A DNA stretch of 64,000 nt from Paralvinella palmiformis (Eukaryota; Annelida; Polychaeta; Terebellida; Alvinellidae), in contig JAODUP010000508.1 in assembly GCA_025642065.1 (NCBI GenBank), forward strand, positions 91,001 to 155,000, read 5' to 3'. The position numbers and the translations under genes are program-made. The notes beneath the pieces were generated by a model, which ran no database searches, had not been told where the DNA came from, and saw nothing but the letters and a program-made list of their open reading frames with translations. This document shows, in pieces, positions 39,901 to 51,944 of this stretch; position 1 is the stretch's first letter; the number at the start of each line of letters is the position of its first letter.

Positions 39901-42900
39901 GGAGTATTCCCCTACTGTATAATTCTTGGAAAACTTTTTTTAAATTAGCATTATTACTGTGCTGCAAACCAGATTGTATAATCATGGAAGTAATTATAAA
40001 TGAGAATTTGGAAGTGACATGTCTTTGATATTGTTGCTGCTACATATTTAATGTTTGAAATATCTTTTTACTTAATCTAGAAGCCCCCAGAAGTGGCTGA
40101 GTGGTCAGGAGCATAAAAACACGGATGGAAGGTCATATTTTTACAATTCTCGTACAATGGAGTCTGTCTGGGAGAGACCAAAGATTTTAGTGGACTGGGA
40201 AGGTCAGTATAAATATATTATAATCTGTAATAGAATGACAGTAACTATTGTTTGGCATAAAAAATAAACGAGGGCGAGCAATACATAGATGTAATATAGA
40301 TTTGAAGCATGCAGCATAGATTGCAATATTTTTTACCCCAATGTTTTTATCATTTTGTTGTGTTGATGCACAAGAGATACCTACTGACAACATGGTATGG
40401 TTCTCCCTTCTCATGGGTACTGTGTACTGTTGAGTAGGATTTTATTTTACTTGGCAATGCGTTTTAACATACATGTCATCAGAACACTGTTTTCCAGCAT
40501 CACAGGCTGCACACCATCAGCAACCACCAGCCAATCTTGCCCCAGCAGCAATCACAGCTCCACAGAATGCCGTTAGCATGAACGCACCACCAACCAGCGA
40601 AGCGCCGCCCGGCACCATAACCCAGAATGGTACATCGGCTGTTACGACCAATGGTCCATCATCGGAGGGGGAACAAGACATGGATACCAGCAGCAAAGAA
40701 GAGGAGAAGAAGAATGAAGAGACAAAAAACAAGGTATAGGAGACTTCGGATGGAATGATGTTCTCTGTGTACATGCCCTTTTCCCTTCGAGCTCGGTGCT
40801 TATAGCTGAATGCCTTCATAAAGCTTAACCTCTTTTAATATAACTGGTCACAGGCCCACATGTGGGTGTTATGCTGTCGTTGGTTGTGCACTGCACTGGA
40901 GACTGGCCTCCAGATCCTAAATCCCATAATTTACTGGATGTTTCTTCCATCACTAAAAGGCTTTAGGCAGGTTGTTGCCTTTCAACCTTACGCCTTACGT
41001 ACTGGCTGAGATGAGCACCGAGTGTAGACAGAGCAATCAGTCAACCAATCTGTAAGAGTCACTCTGTTTAATGGTTCGTATTTTAAGTCATTATTAATCA
41101 AGAGTAGGTGGTGTTACATAAGGGTGTTATACTTTTCTTCAGAAGTCCGAAGAACAGGAAGAAATGTCCGAAGAACAAAAGGCTGCTGAGAAAGCTAAGC
41201 CGGTATCGAGTACACCAGTACCAGGTACACCATGGTATGTAATTTGTTTGTATTGTTATAACGTTTATGATTAGCACCAATAATGTCGATTGTGGGTGTA
41301 TTGGTATGCATTTAAGTTTGTTATTATGTGGCTGTCAAACAACCACCAGGGTTGATATGAATCAGTATATCAGCTGACTGGAATCGAATTGTAGCCTTTT
41401 CTTGCACACCTGTCACAAATAACCTGCCATACTTAAATTTCATGGCTTGTAATTATTTAGTACCAGTCAATTTGTCTTCATCATTCCAGTCAAAGACTGA
41501 TTGTCCTAATGCTTGGTGTTACCTCCCCATCTACCCTTTGTGGTTTCTTTAGATCTTAGATAATGAAATAATGTTGATCAGTTAGTGTTAAAATATATTT
41601 GTCATGTTTAATGTGCAGATTCTGTATTACAGGTGTGTGGTGTGGACTGGTGATGGCCGCTGCTTCTTCTACAATCCAAGTCAGCGAATGTCGGTGTGGG
41701 AGAGACCGGAGGAGCTGCAGGGACGGAGTGATGTTGATAAGATGGTGCAGGGGCCACCGGAGACACCAGGTAGTTCCGGAATTATAAGCTATAAATAATT
41801 GCTTCTGTTAATTTTGTGTTTTGGGAAGTAAGGGTGTCGTTGGTATTGTTGTATGATAATACAGCTAAAGGAAATATAACAACATTCTCCACATCACTAT
41901 ATTCTGAACAGTACAGTGAGATTTGGCCCTCAAATATTTGACCTTTTTTGTCTGAATACGCTTAAATAAATCTTCTCATCAGTATACAACATATGTGGCC
42001 TTTACAAATGAGAAACTGTGGTAATTAAGTATGTTGTTGGTTATGTCAGCAGTAGTTGTCATGGTGAACCACAGTCATCTGTCATAAATTAGGGTACCTC
42101 CGTCCCTTAACTGGTTGGCCACAGATCTGTAGTTCCAAGCCGAGCTATGTGAGATGATTGTTTCATCTTTCACTTCTTCATTACCTTTGGAGGTCACTTG
42201 GCCCATTTAGCCTACCATTTGCTCAAAAGTTGCTCCCAAAATGACAAGATGTAACAAATTTTGATATGCTAAATTGGTTATGTTGTGATCCACGTTTCCT
42301 GGCTGTGTAATAAAAAAGGATGGAAACATTCACGTTTTCATAAATTTCTGTACATGCGTCGACTTTCCTATTTATCGGGGGGATTCTAGTCAAGGTTTAA
42401 AACAGCTCTTGTGTTTTCTATCCCCAGGGATTGCCTCTTGCTCATATGTCCTAGTTGTGACACATGTGCCAAGAATAAACAGAGACCTCTTTCATTCATT
42501 ACGATTTCACGTCCTGATTAATTATCTTTAAATCTAAGGTTTGTTTTCATCTTTTGTAGCTGCTCCAAAAAAGAAAATGGAAATTACTGATGATGAGCCG
42601 GAAGCCAAGAGATCCAGGTTTGTAACTTCATGATCTGGGAAAGTAAGGTTTATATTTTTTGCATTGTGGTCTGTCGTTTATAATAAAGTAATGTCATTTT
42701 AAATTTTGTTGGAGAAACAATTTGATGAGCTGCATCAGATGTGTGCATGGACGCACACAAATTCCAGTTGATGCTCAACACATGCTTTTGGTTTTTGCAT
42801 CAAAATACACATTCTTGGTCAGTATCGAAAAAGGCGCTGGTTTGGTTTATGTAAACCATAGTTTATTATTACAAAAATGTCAACACGACCAACAGGGATA

Positions 42901-44658
42901 TCAAATTGGGTTTAAGCGACCTAACATTCTGCTGTTCTCTCCTCAGACTTGACAGTGGTGAAAAGAAGGAGGAGAAGAGTGGTAAATCAGATGGTGTCAA
43001 ACAGATAGATGTCGGCAAGGAGGCTGCCATTGAAGCGGAGGTGAAAGCAGCACGGGAGAGGGCTGTCATCCCACTCGAGATCCGCATGAAGCAGTTTAGG
43101 GACATGCTGGCTGAAAAGGAGGCAAGTGATCTTGTTACTGGAAATAATAAATCTCGACACAGATACTTTTCTGTCACAGTTTATTTTCCCAATTCCTCAT
43201 GATCCGACATTTTTCAGGCTTTCATATCCAAAATATTTAGGAACCAAAACGTTTGGGTTACCCGGTGACATTGTTTAGAAACCAATATCTGGTATAACCA
43301 TCTGGAAAGTTTCTGGCTATTGTCTATTTATATATCTGTCTTTACGTAACTATGTCTATTTCATATTGGCTACCTTCAGTGTATATCCACTTAACATGAA
43401 TGAAGCTAGTGCTCCAATTAGATCATTGTGCTTCTAACATTGATATCGTGGTTTCAGGATACCCACAGCACAGGGAAAATCACTTGAAGGTTTTGCCGGC
43501 AGGTTCTTCGTTCCAAGTTTATAGCATTAGGGGTATATAAGGAATTCAATTTTTGAAATGCTGTGGGTACCCTGTGGTTTGAATCTACCTTGTATCTGTC
43601 TTTGTGGGATTTTACACCCGGAGGTGGTCCTTCAACCCCATGTCCCAGGTGTGACCAGCACGCAGACCAATTCTTTTCGATTGTCTCTTACCATGAAAAG
43701 AACCAGTTAGATGTCTTACCGAGGGATATTTATGTTGTGTAATTCTTAGTCATTCTTCAACAGGTTTCTGCATTTTCCACCTGGGAGAAGGAGCTTCACA
43801 AGATCGTGTTCGACTCGCGTTACCTCCTCCTGACGTCCAAGGAGCGCAAGCAGGTGTTTGAGCAGTACGTGAAGGAGCGTGCCGAAGAGGAGAGGCGGGA
43901 GAAGAGGAACAGGCTGCGTGAGAAGAAGGAACAGTTTAGAACACTGATGGAAGAAGCTAAGCTACATGGAAAGTGAGTCGGCTGACAGATTGACCATGGA
44001 GAGGAATGGCTGTGTGTGTGTGTTCTAGAGATGAATGATAATGTATTGTTTTATTTGCTGGTGTTGGCATGATTGAATTTCCGTGTATTTGTTGTCGTTG
44101 TATAGGTTTGATTTTCACACCACAGAGCTAAAATATGATTTACATTTTTTCCTAAATCTGATGGACATTTTCAAATGTTCTGTTTTGGTCAGATTTTGCA
44201 CCTTCTTAACATTTTACATTTATTTGAACGTGAATAGATTACACTGATATGCTTTTGATAGATTTTATTTCTTCACAGTTTAAACCTAATTATAATTAGT
44301 GTACAGATTAAAAAGTTGGGCATGATTATATTAATTGTTAACCAATTTACTTATTTCAGGTCATCCTTTAGTGACTTTGCGGCAAAGTATAGCAAGGAGG
44401 AACGTTTCAGGGCCATTGAAAAGATGAGGGACCGTGAAGCCATGTTCACGGATTATGTGTCGGAGCTGAGGCGCAAAGAGAAGGAGGAGGCACGCAGTCA
44501 CAAGGAAAAAGTAGGTTCTTACATCTCTACTGCCATGGTCACTACATCATTGTTGTCATGTGACATGACTTGGCCACTATATAAAGTGTACTTAACAGAA
44601 CTACATAATTATTGTATCTCTTGTATGGATTCTTAACCCATTTTATCAGCACTATCTA

Positions 44659-44697
<39 letters not shown>

Positions 44698-47600
44698 CAT
44701 GTAAATTATAGGAATTTGTTCAAATAATAGTTTTTTAATGGCAGGTCAGAAGTAACTAGACAAAAACAATTGTTGGTAGATTATTATTAAAACTTATTGA
44801 AAATGTCACGGTCTGTCTTTTATCGAATTAATTAGCATCGGACAGTAACTAGGTCCGTTATCATTCTGGAACTTTTGATAGATTCCATATTACAAGATGA
44901 TGGCCAGAACATTGTTATTGTATTGTTTGATTAAAATGATAACTGTGTGCCAGGTAATTATTTTTTATGAAGTTTTTATAATAAAGTATGACTGCTGTGC
45001 TGGATGAATTTACAGCTTCGTTTATAAGTCGATAACACTCTCAGAAAGCAATGAAGATAAAGTGGGTTAAGTTTGTTCATCAGGACTAAATAACGAGTGG
45101 CCTTGTTTCATAACGTGAGAAGCAATTAATTTATTCATTTACCTATACACAGTTGAATTCATACGTTTTCTGTCATTGTTCGTAGAATACATTAACCATT
45201 CTCTTCCAGGTGTAATCGTTATCTTGTTTTATGTTTCCACTTATTTCTAGACATTACACTGTTCATTGGTTCTTGTATGTGTTTTAAGATATGTGCCTCC
45301 TTATTTTATTGGTACCTTTGTGCCAGTCATAAACCTAATAAAATTCAATTTCAGATGTCTTCGCTGCATATCCCATTATTAAATGAAATATTATTATATT
45401 GTAATAAAGCAACTGTGCGTTGTATATAGTTTATTAAAGATGAGATTTATGCAATAATCTGTGACATGTGTATACATAAATATACATACGTTATAGATAT
45501 AATTTTATACACTAGTCTTAATTAACTAATTTCCTTGTTATTATTCCGGTTATTATGTTCTTATTTCTGTGTTAAAATATGAAGCTAGTAATTAACCATA
45601 AGCATGTTTCTCGTTTATTTGTTAATTTCTAATATAAAATAAGTCGTTATTAAAATACGATAACTCTGTTGTGCCAATTTTCAGTGTATGATCATCTTAG
45701 GTGATAGCCCAGCTTCGGTATATATGGTTGCCTCGTCCAATTGTCTCTCTCTATCTCGAAATATTAATAATTTTGTAAGTAAATGGTTTCCAGGCATCAC
45801 AGGCTTCCTGGTGCTTGGAATTCATTCGTAATGTGCTCAAGCCATCGTGATTCTGGCCGTTTGTTTTTTGGATCTCTTCCAAACGCTGGGTTTATTTTGG
45901 GTAGTTCCCTTCTGCTGCCGTAGCCCTGATCGTGCCTTTGTTCTCGAGTAACTCGATACATTAACATCGTATACAAGAACTCTCTCTCTCTCTCTCTTTG
46001 TCTGTCTGTCTGCTGGTATTCATACATACTGCTTCTTGTGTGTTAGTGTCTAACCTGATTCATATTATTAGTATAATTTGGTGCTAATGATGCACATACT
46101 ATTGATTGATCTCAGCAGGTTTGAGAGCAATTTATTATAGTTGTCTGTCTGTCTGCGTGTGGTGTGTGTGTTACGTTGATACTAGAGGGAAACAGCTTGC
46201 TTTTCTAGCTGGGTACTTATTCTAACATAGATTTTATAGCGTAATGGCTTTATGATGGGATGAGAACATCATTATTTTGTTATGATAACAGATTACTTGT
46301 TTACTAGTTGTCTGCATGCAAATACCTTCCCTTCTATGTAATATGACATCAGTATGTGCCAGTGACTTGCAAGAGTCTGTAGTGTCTCACTCATACACAC
46401 ACACACACACACACATATTTGTGTAGCTCAGTTATATATAATATATGCATCAGAATTCATTGGTATTGTGTGTGTGTGTGTGTGTGTGACATTTAAGCAC
46501 ACACTATAAGAGAGTGCTACAGTGAAGGATAAAGATGGCACATCACTGGAGATGTTTTGTTTCGATTACCTACCTCATGCTTGAATAGTTCTCCTTAACC
46601 ATCTCACTGGGGACAAAGGTATCATCAGGGAACTCCCTCATTTGTTATGTCAGTCTGCAACAACGAGAAGAAACGCATCAAAAGCTCAATACGTGGCTGT
46701 GGCACACTTTTAACGTTTACCTTTCATTTTTATCATGTACAGTTTTTTGATGTAATGGTCACCGAGTCGGTCAGTCGTATCACAGTCATTGTCCACTTCA
46801 TTTGCCATGTTTGAGGATTAAATAATGTAGAAAGTAAGACTGTAAGCATTTGTAAAAGTAAAGATCATTCGCTTTGGTTAAGTCAAGTAATTGTATCTTA
46901 TAATAGACATTAACTGCATTTTGCCAAAGATGATTTTATCACTGAATATGCCTACCATGTAATGCAGTCTGTGAATACTAGTAATTATGTTGTTCCCATT
47001 TTACTTGGTGAAGCCAAGAACTGGGCTTTTACATTCTCCCGATGCGATGCCGCCTGCTTAAAAACACACACTTCTTCCTCCGACGTCGTGGTCACATGAC
47101 CCCAGTTGCAATGCATTTTGGGATAGTTGGCAGCTAGAAGCCGCGCTAGGATGCAGTGGTGTCTAACACTGTAGAAACGAGGTCTTGTTGGTACTGAAAA
47201 TTTTGTGTACTTGTGTTTTTCTGTTGTTTTCTCTTTCATTAGTTCGATTATTTTTAATAAAGATGTTCACTTTTATTGGTAATGACTCGTAGAATTATTA
47301 TTGGAATGATATCCCTTAATTAAAGGCAAGCTGTGTGAGAAATTTTAACCGTTTCTCTAGCAAGAATCTTTTTCTACCAGCCAGTTCAATTTATATGTAT
47401 GTATATATATATATAAATATGCTGCATCTTTCTTGTAACTGATTTGCTAAGATAAAAACATAATTATATCGGTATATAATATCTATTTACTTGCAGTATG
47501 AACACATTAATTGTTTCTAACGGTATCCTGCCATGGTTTTATAGCATTGCTTAAATGCTAAATGATTGTTTGGTTCATAAACATATTGATTAGTGCATCT

Positions 47601-48881
47601 TTCCTTCAGATTGTGCCGACATCTGATCCAAATTAATTTGGATATTTTCACAGTGCTGAGTGATTTGAGTGTGTATTTTTTCATGTATGCGCTTTCTTCT
47701 ATATAATGACGTTGCATACATTATACAAATGCCTATGTATGATGAATACTTTAAAGCCAAAAAAAACACATTGAAACAAATCAAGTCGATGAACAGATGC
47801 ACACTCAGTCATATGTGAAAGCGATTATATACCTTACGCTGTCCGGAATTAGTTAATAAGATTCAGATTTGTAGCCTTAAAGCTGTCTTGACATTTATTA
47901 AAAGTATTTCAGTTAAAGTTTCATTGTAAGTGTAACATAGAATGTATTTCACTGCTTTAAATGCTATTTGTTAACTAATGTCTTACACATGGTTTAGCTG
48001 CTTCTGTTAGTCGGTAATTTTATCTGTACTTCGTTCATTGCTACTCTATATCACTTTCAGATGGTTGCTGATGACTCGGTAGAAGTGTTCTGGTTGATGC
48101 CTTTTATCTTTGTGCTTGTACATATATATCTACATATATCTTAATAGTTGTAATTGTGAGTTAGTTCCAGGAAGCAAGGACACATCATGCCACCCTTTCA
48201 TCAGTCACCACTGTATACCACAGTTTGTTCACACGATGAAAGTATATTATTCAAAAATCTTGTCAGTGTAGTGTGAATTTTGCAGTTTTAGTGTCTCGTG
48301 TCCTCATTTCCTGGTTCTCAAGCTCACAGTTTTCTTTCTTTCAGCCAGTTCTGGGTCAGTTCGCAATTGAGCTATTCTGATATCTGAAATATTTTGCAAA
48401 CAAATCTCAGTTTGGCATTGAAATCATTTTTACTTACTAAAGCTGTTCAATGTGAATTTTTATATCGGATAATGGCATAGGATTTGATAGGATCTCAGGA
48501 TGGCTTAAGTTGACTGTTAATTACTTCATTCCAGTAGTTCATCATTTTCCTCTTCGTGATATCTGAACTCTAACCTTTGCACTTCCAGCTAAAGGCTGAC
48601 TTTATCCAGCTGCTAAGAGAGCAGTCCGATCTGGACAGACATTCCCGTTGGAGCGAGACAAAAAAGAAGATCGACTCTGATCCTCGTTATAAGGCTGTAG
48701 AGAGTAGTTCGAGGAGGGAGGACTGGTTCAGGGACTACATCAAAAACCTGGAAGATGTACGTAGATAACATTAACACAGTTTATGGAATCACTTTTAAAA
48801 TCACTTGGAGTTGAACCTTTGCTTCTTACAAACAGCATAGGTTTTTCTGTATATTCGAAGTATTTTGTGTGTGTGTGTGTG

Positions 48882-48913
<32 letters not shown>

Positions 48914-51218
48914 ATGCTTATAGTAATTTTTAATATTTGAATGGTAATATTCTGTTTGAGAGTTGATGTATGACTATATGGTTGGATGATGATCAGAGCT
49001 GTTGCCTAATTTGAACTGTTTGGTTTTGGTTAAAGTATCATAGTAGTAATAATAATAATCTAGATTTAATGAAACAGCCTTACTCACTATTGATTGAAAC
49101 TAAATTATAATTTACAATTGACATATAGATACTTAAAGATTGTGTGTTTACACAAATATCAATTTAAACGTTTAATTTAGCAGTTAAATTGGTATAAAAA
49201 ATAATTGAGATGATTATATCTCTATATTTTTATACGGCATATTTCCACGAGTATTTGTGTGCTTCATGTGCAGGAATCCGATGAGGAGGAGCGTCGTGAG
49301 AAAGAGAAACAGGAGAGAATACAGGCCAGTTTACGTGAACGCGAGAAGGAGGTCCAGAGAACGCTGTCCACATCGCTTAGAGAGCGTGACAAGGGACGTG
49401 AACAGCACAAGAAAGAGGAGGCCATACAGCACTTCAAGGCACTGCTTGCTGACATGGTGAGTGCCTTCAGATTGTATTTATGGTAGCATTTAGGCGTCGG
49501 TCTCGGATTGGGTGTTCTTCTGTCTTAACAGCCGAGCCTTCAGATGAGTAATGTTAGTACTGACGATCGTGTATTGTTCCAAAGCCTGTATAAACAGTTG
49601 TATACAATGGTTCATTTCTGTGGTGTTGAAACAGAAAAAACTAACTTGTTGATTTTGGCTTGGTGGTCTGCCATGTAATCAGTCAAATATCCAGTAGATT
49701 TACACGAAGACTGTTCTGGTGATGAACAAGGGTTGCCGTGATAGGGCTCTGGTTAGGGCAGGTTATGGGTTCGAATCCAACTGTTTTCCGATTAATAGTA
49801 TAATTTTGTATGCATCGAGGATTTTGCGAAGATGTATCAAGTGCTTCATCACCTACATATTCCATCAAGGACATAAGTGATCCTTTAACTGCTGGTGCCT
49901 TGACGTCAGACTGAAACAATTTGTTATTTCCAGTTTTGTTCAATTATATGATCTATACAGTGGAGGTAACGGGGCACTGTTGTCATGCAGTTGGTATTAT
50001 TCTATGCTGCAGATGTACAGTTTAGGATTTTAATTTTCAAGTGTGGTATGTTTCACTTGGTTATTTTGCTTCCGTAGCAAATCACCCCTCAGCTGTTTGT
50101 AACCAGTGCCAAGGTTAAATAGAATAACCCACTCATTTAAAACTGAGAAGGTTTGCCATCATTATAAAATGTTGTGCTTTGATGCAGTGTAATATAGAAT
50201 TGATGTTTTATGGCCCCCTTGTATAGGCCAAGCAGTCTCCAAATCAAAGATGAAACACCCTTCAGACTTGGGCTGGCATGATTTTGAATTCTGGCCCTCT
50301 GTGCTCATCTATGCACAAGTCTACAAAATAACATCACATTTAGTATATTAGGCTAGTAATAGACCAGTGGTTTGCAACAGTGCAAAAATACTGTAGGTGA
50401 TAACTTGGACCTGACTTTCATTGTTACAGGTTCGTAATGCTGACACATCATGGCGCGAAACCCGTAAGCAGCTGCGCAAAGATCATCGCTGGGACATGGT
50501 CGACTCACTCGACCGTGATGAAAAGGAAAAGCTTTTCGACGAACATATCGAAGTGCTGACAAAGAAGAACAAGGAAATGTTCCACAAGTTGCTGGAAGAG
50601 ACGCGTGGTATTACACTGACGTCCACTTGGAAGGAGGTCAAGAAACTAATCAAAGAAGACCCCAGATACAGCAAATTCTCATCTAGCGACAGGGTAAGTT
50701 CAAACTATTTTACTATCGACCAACAGATTATCTTTTGTATCTCAACGTAGAGGATGTAATCAGTTTATAGATAATAAAAATGTTACACGTAACACAAGAT
50801 GAGTAATGAGAAACAAATAACTGGAATGATGATGACTAGGTTTACTAGAAGTACAAAATATATCAGATATAAACACGTAGAGGACGCCTCGGTGGTCTAG
50901 CGATAGCGTGTTGGACCACAGATCACTACCACTTGTGTTTGAATCTCGACGTGGGCATATCTGAAGGTTGTTTCGTCTTTGACTTCGCCTCATTACCTTT
51001 GAAGGTCGCTCGGCCCATTTAGCCTACCATGTGCACAAAAGTGGCCGTAAAACATCAATCATCATCATCATCTTATAAACATGTAGATGAAAGCCTACTT
51101 TAGAGCATTGGATACAAAAATACCTTGGTTATGTACATAGATAATAGTGGTAAATTTGAGTTATCACTGTTCCATGGCAGGTACATGAAAATATTCTACA
51201 TGACTAGATCTGAATACT

Positions 51219-51250
<32 letters not shown>

Positions 51251-51944
51251 GTTCATCGATTTCAAATTTTCAGAAAAGGGAACATGAATTTAATGAATAC
51301 ATGCGAGAGAAACTGGTTCAAGCAAAGTCGGACTTCAGAGAATTACTGAAAGAAACGAAGCTGATCACATATAAGTATGTAACGTTTGATTAAGTCTGTT
51401 GTTTGTATCATAGATACTGTGATTATTTTATTATATTAACTTGTGGATTTCGGATCATTTAGCTAGTCAAAGGTTTGTATGATGGCTGGTTTTTAATTTG
51501 CAGATCAAAGAAGATGATTGAGGAATCGGATCAGCATTTGAAAGATATAGAAGCCGTTCTCAAGGTAAACATCACACAAATAAGGGCTTCTATTTATGTC
51601 TGTGTTTCACGTGGGTTGTTTCGTCTTTCACTTCACTTCATTACCTTTGGAGGTCGCTCGGCCCATTTAGCTTACCATGTCCACAAAAGTGGGCGTGAAA
51701 CTGCAATCATCGTTATTATGTTTATTGTGTACAATATTTCATGTGCAAAAGATTGTTGATATGTGTATAACTGATTGATGATATTTTATTTGTGATCCAG
51801 AATGATCGCCGTTACCTGGTGTTGGACTGCACTGTGGATGAGCGCAAGAAGATTCTCAACACCTATCTGGATGATCTGGAACGGAAAGGTCCGCCACCTC
51901 CTCCAACGGCCTCCGAGCCCTCTCGGCGCAGCACAAAGTCTTAG
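30913..51944 (+). CDS. TCERG1: transcription elongation regulator 1 (TCERG1/CA150), WW-FF protein; frameshift in exon 7
   Basis: Couples RNA polymerase II elongation to splicing in the nucleus: WW domains bind proline-rich splicing factors such as SF1, FF domains bind the phosphorylated Pol II CTD. Exons: 30913-31043, 36337-36661, 37148-37309, 37841-38024, 38967-39173, 39433-39542, 40081-40202, 40498-40733, 41143-41234, 41633-41769, 42560-42617, 42947-43121, 43764-43972, 44360-44510, 48589-48756, 49274-49456, 50430-50693, 51274-51374, 51504-51564, 51801-51944. Phases agree except across exon 7, which has one extra base. Otherwise 1072 residues (human 1098). Order: R/G/P/M-rich N-terminus (exons 1-3), WW1 ([16 protein letters not shown], split by intron 3), Ala/Thr/Pro linker, WW2 (exon 7), acidic linker, WW3 ([23 protein letters not shown], exons 9-10), basic [17 protein letters not shown], then six FF domains (exons 13-20). 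The C-terminus [18 protein letters not shown] is nearly that of vertebrates. Exon 12 uses a GC donor. Orthology is certain from the WW-WW-WW-FF6 order and identity. Confidence 0.96.
32733..32850 (+). mobile_element. degenerate family A SINE in TCERG1 intron 1
   Basis: GTTGCCTCAATGGCTAACTG resembles the head; GTCTGAAGGGTGTTTCATCT and CATTACCTTTGGAGTC are the family body. The tail block is missing. Confidence 0.65.
34369..34512 (+). repeat. 144-bp dispersed repeat, copy 1
   Basis: From TTGGCATGATTATAACAGAT to TGACGTCATCATGC; about 85-90 percent alike by eye to 63272-63416 in the same orientation. Contains CCTATAAATCCCACAATGCA and the CRE-type palindrome TGACGTCA. No coding frame and no obvious terminal inverted repeats. 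Confidence 0.9.
34697..34879. repeat. three tandem ~60-bp repeats
   Basis: Each unit has GTGTTTCCTTAGGGGAGTCG, CTTCT, GGGCCATATATCATAGGTG and TGACTAGCATCTAGT. Units 2 and 3 share the GGGGAG form; unit 2 has lost ATCATA. Within TCERG1 intron 1. Confidence 0.92.
35192..36297 (-). mobile_element. hAT transposon deletion derivative, 1106 bp, perfect 8-bp TSD
   Basis: The ends are inverted repeats beginning CAGACCTGGG (35192) and, on the other strand, CAGACCTGGGG (36297). They are flanked by identical 8-bp duplications ATCTGTGA (35184-35191 and 36298-36305). CAG termini and 8-bp duplications are diagnostic of hAT elements. Subterminal regions are rich in ATTACTATTA motifs. Inside, on the minus strand, one BED-finger exon of a transposase survives (35629-35766). 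The DDE/hAT-C part is absent, so the copy is non-autonomous. It lies in TCERG1 intron 1 and ends 39 bp before exon 2. Confidence 0.93.
35629..35766 (-). pseudogene. hAT transposase exon 1 fragment, BED zinc finger
   Basis: ATG at 35766 (minus) opens 46 codons ending at a consensus donor (GTCAGT) and then a stop. The peptide has the BED-finger pattern: SHFEM, then [20 protein letters not shown], then FITHLK, that is C-x2-C, a spacer with T-S-N, and H-L-K. The second zinc His that completes a full BED finger would come from the next exon, which is deleted. Short, but it lies inside an element whose ends independently say hAT. Confidence 0.85.
36863..36960 (-). mobile_element. very degenerate family A SINE fragment
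   Basis: GTGCACATAGTAGCCTAAAT on plus resembles the GTGCACAAGGTAGGCTAAAT block; the rest is barely alignable. In TCERG1 intron 2. Confidence 0.4.
40081..40202 (+). CDS. TCERG1: TCERG1 exon 7, WW2 domain, with one-base frameshift
   Basis: Entering at phase 0 from exon 6, the frame reads [11 protein letters not shown] and then meets TAA at 40114-40116. One base further on, the other frame reads [20 protein letters not shown] then [11 protein letters not shown] and ends at phase 1, exactly what exon 8 needs. Comparison with vertebrate WW2 (SEW-TEYKTADGK-TYYYN) shows that one surplus base at 40108-40109 (GG) is responsible. The exon is 122 bases where 121 would fit both neighbours. An alternative acceptor at 40088-40090 gives a stop-free 112-base exon with correct phases but displaces the first WW Trp. 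Either a base-calling or assembly error or a genuine allele. Confidence 0.9.
42095..42245 (+). mobile_element. diverged family A SINE in TCERG1 intron 10
   Basis: Head and B box eroded; TTTCATCTTTCACTTCTTCA, TTACCTTTGGAGGTCACTTG and CCCATTTAGCCTACCAT are clear. Confidence 0.85.
43122..43763 (+). other. TCERG1 intron 12, GC-AG type
   Basis: The donor is GAG|GCAAGT (43122-43127) and the acceptor CAACAG|GTT. Only this donor joins ..MLAEKE to [10 protein letters not shown] in phase and matches the vertebrate join; the nearest GT (43126-43127) would shift the frame. AG|GCAAGT is the strong-consensus context typical of genuine GC donors. Confidence 0.85.
44511..48588 (+). other. TCERG1 intron 14 (4.1 kb)
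   Basis: The longest downstream intron. It holds (TG)n(TA)n at about 44660-44696, (CT)n near 45980, (CA)n and (TG)n around 46396-46488, and (TA)n near 47400. No second gene is supported. The minus-strand frame [22 protein letters not shown] near 45850 may be mobile-element relic. Confidence 0.6.
48873..48911. repeat. (TG)n(TA)n microsatellite in TCERG1 intron 15
   Basis: Simple sequence only. Confidence 0.9.
49722..49790 (+). mobile_element. tRNA-like fragment, probably SINE
   Basis: TGGTTAGGGCAGGTTATGGG carries a B-box-like TGGGTTCGAATCCAAC. No acceptor stem or anticodon arm can be drawn. In TCERG1 intron 16. Confidence 0.4.
50199..50296 (-). mobile_element. degenerate family A SINE in TCERG1 intron 16
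   Basis: TTGATGTTTTATGGCCCCCT, then CAAAGATGAAACACCCTTCA and GACTTGGGCTGGCATGATTT (plus strand) follow the family order with gaps. Confidence 0.7.
50883..51072 (+). mobile_element. full-length family A SINE with 14-bp target-site duplication, TCERG1 intron 17
   Basis: A box GTGGTCTAGCGATAGCGTG, B box GTGTTTGAATCTCGA (one key C lost), full body, (ATC)n tail. TATAAACACGTAGA (50868-50881) and TATAAACATGTAGA (51074-51087) flank it, 13 of 14 identical. Confidence 0.95.
51217..51246. repeat. (TA)n microsatellite 28 bp before TCERG1 exon 18
   Basis: Ends close to the exon 18 acceptor at 51273, so length changes could touch the branch-point region. Confidence 0.9.
51605..51714 (+). mobile_element. 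5'-truncated family A SINE, TCERG1 intron 19
   Basis: Begins within the body (GTTGTTTCGTCTTTCACTTC) and runs through the CATTACCTTTGGAGGTCGCT and CCCATTTAGCTTACCATGTC blocks to GCAATCATCG. No tRNA-like head. Within a 236-bp intron. Confidence 0.9.

Noticed and set aside
38096..40028. Several 60-115 codon frames in TCERG1 introns
   Set aside because: No domain, no splice context, composition of AT-rich non-coding DNA.
45797..46027. Minus-strand frame [19 protein letters not shown]..
   Set aside because: Reminiscent of mobile-element C-termini but too short and without a second landmark to call.
46985..47239. Minus-strand 84-codon frame in TCERG1 intron 14
   Set aside because: Lacks recognisable domains and any matching splice partner; probably a repeat fragment.
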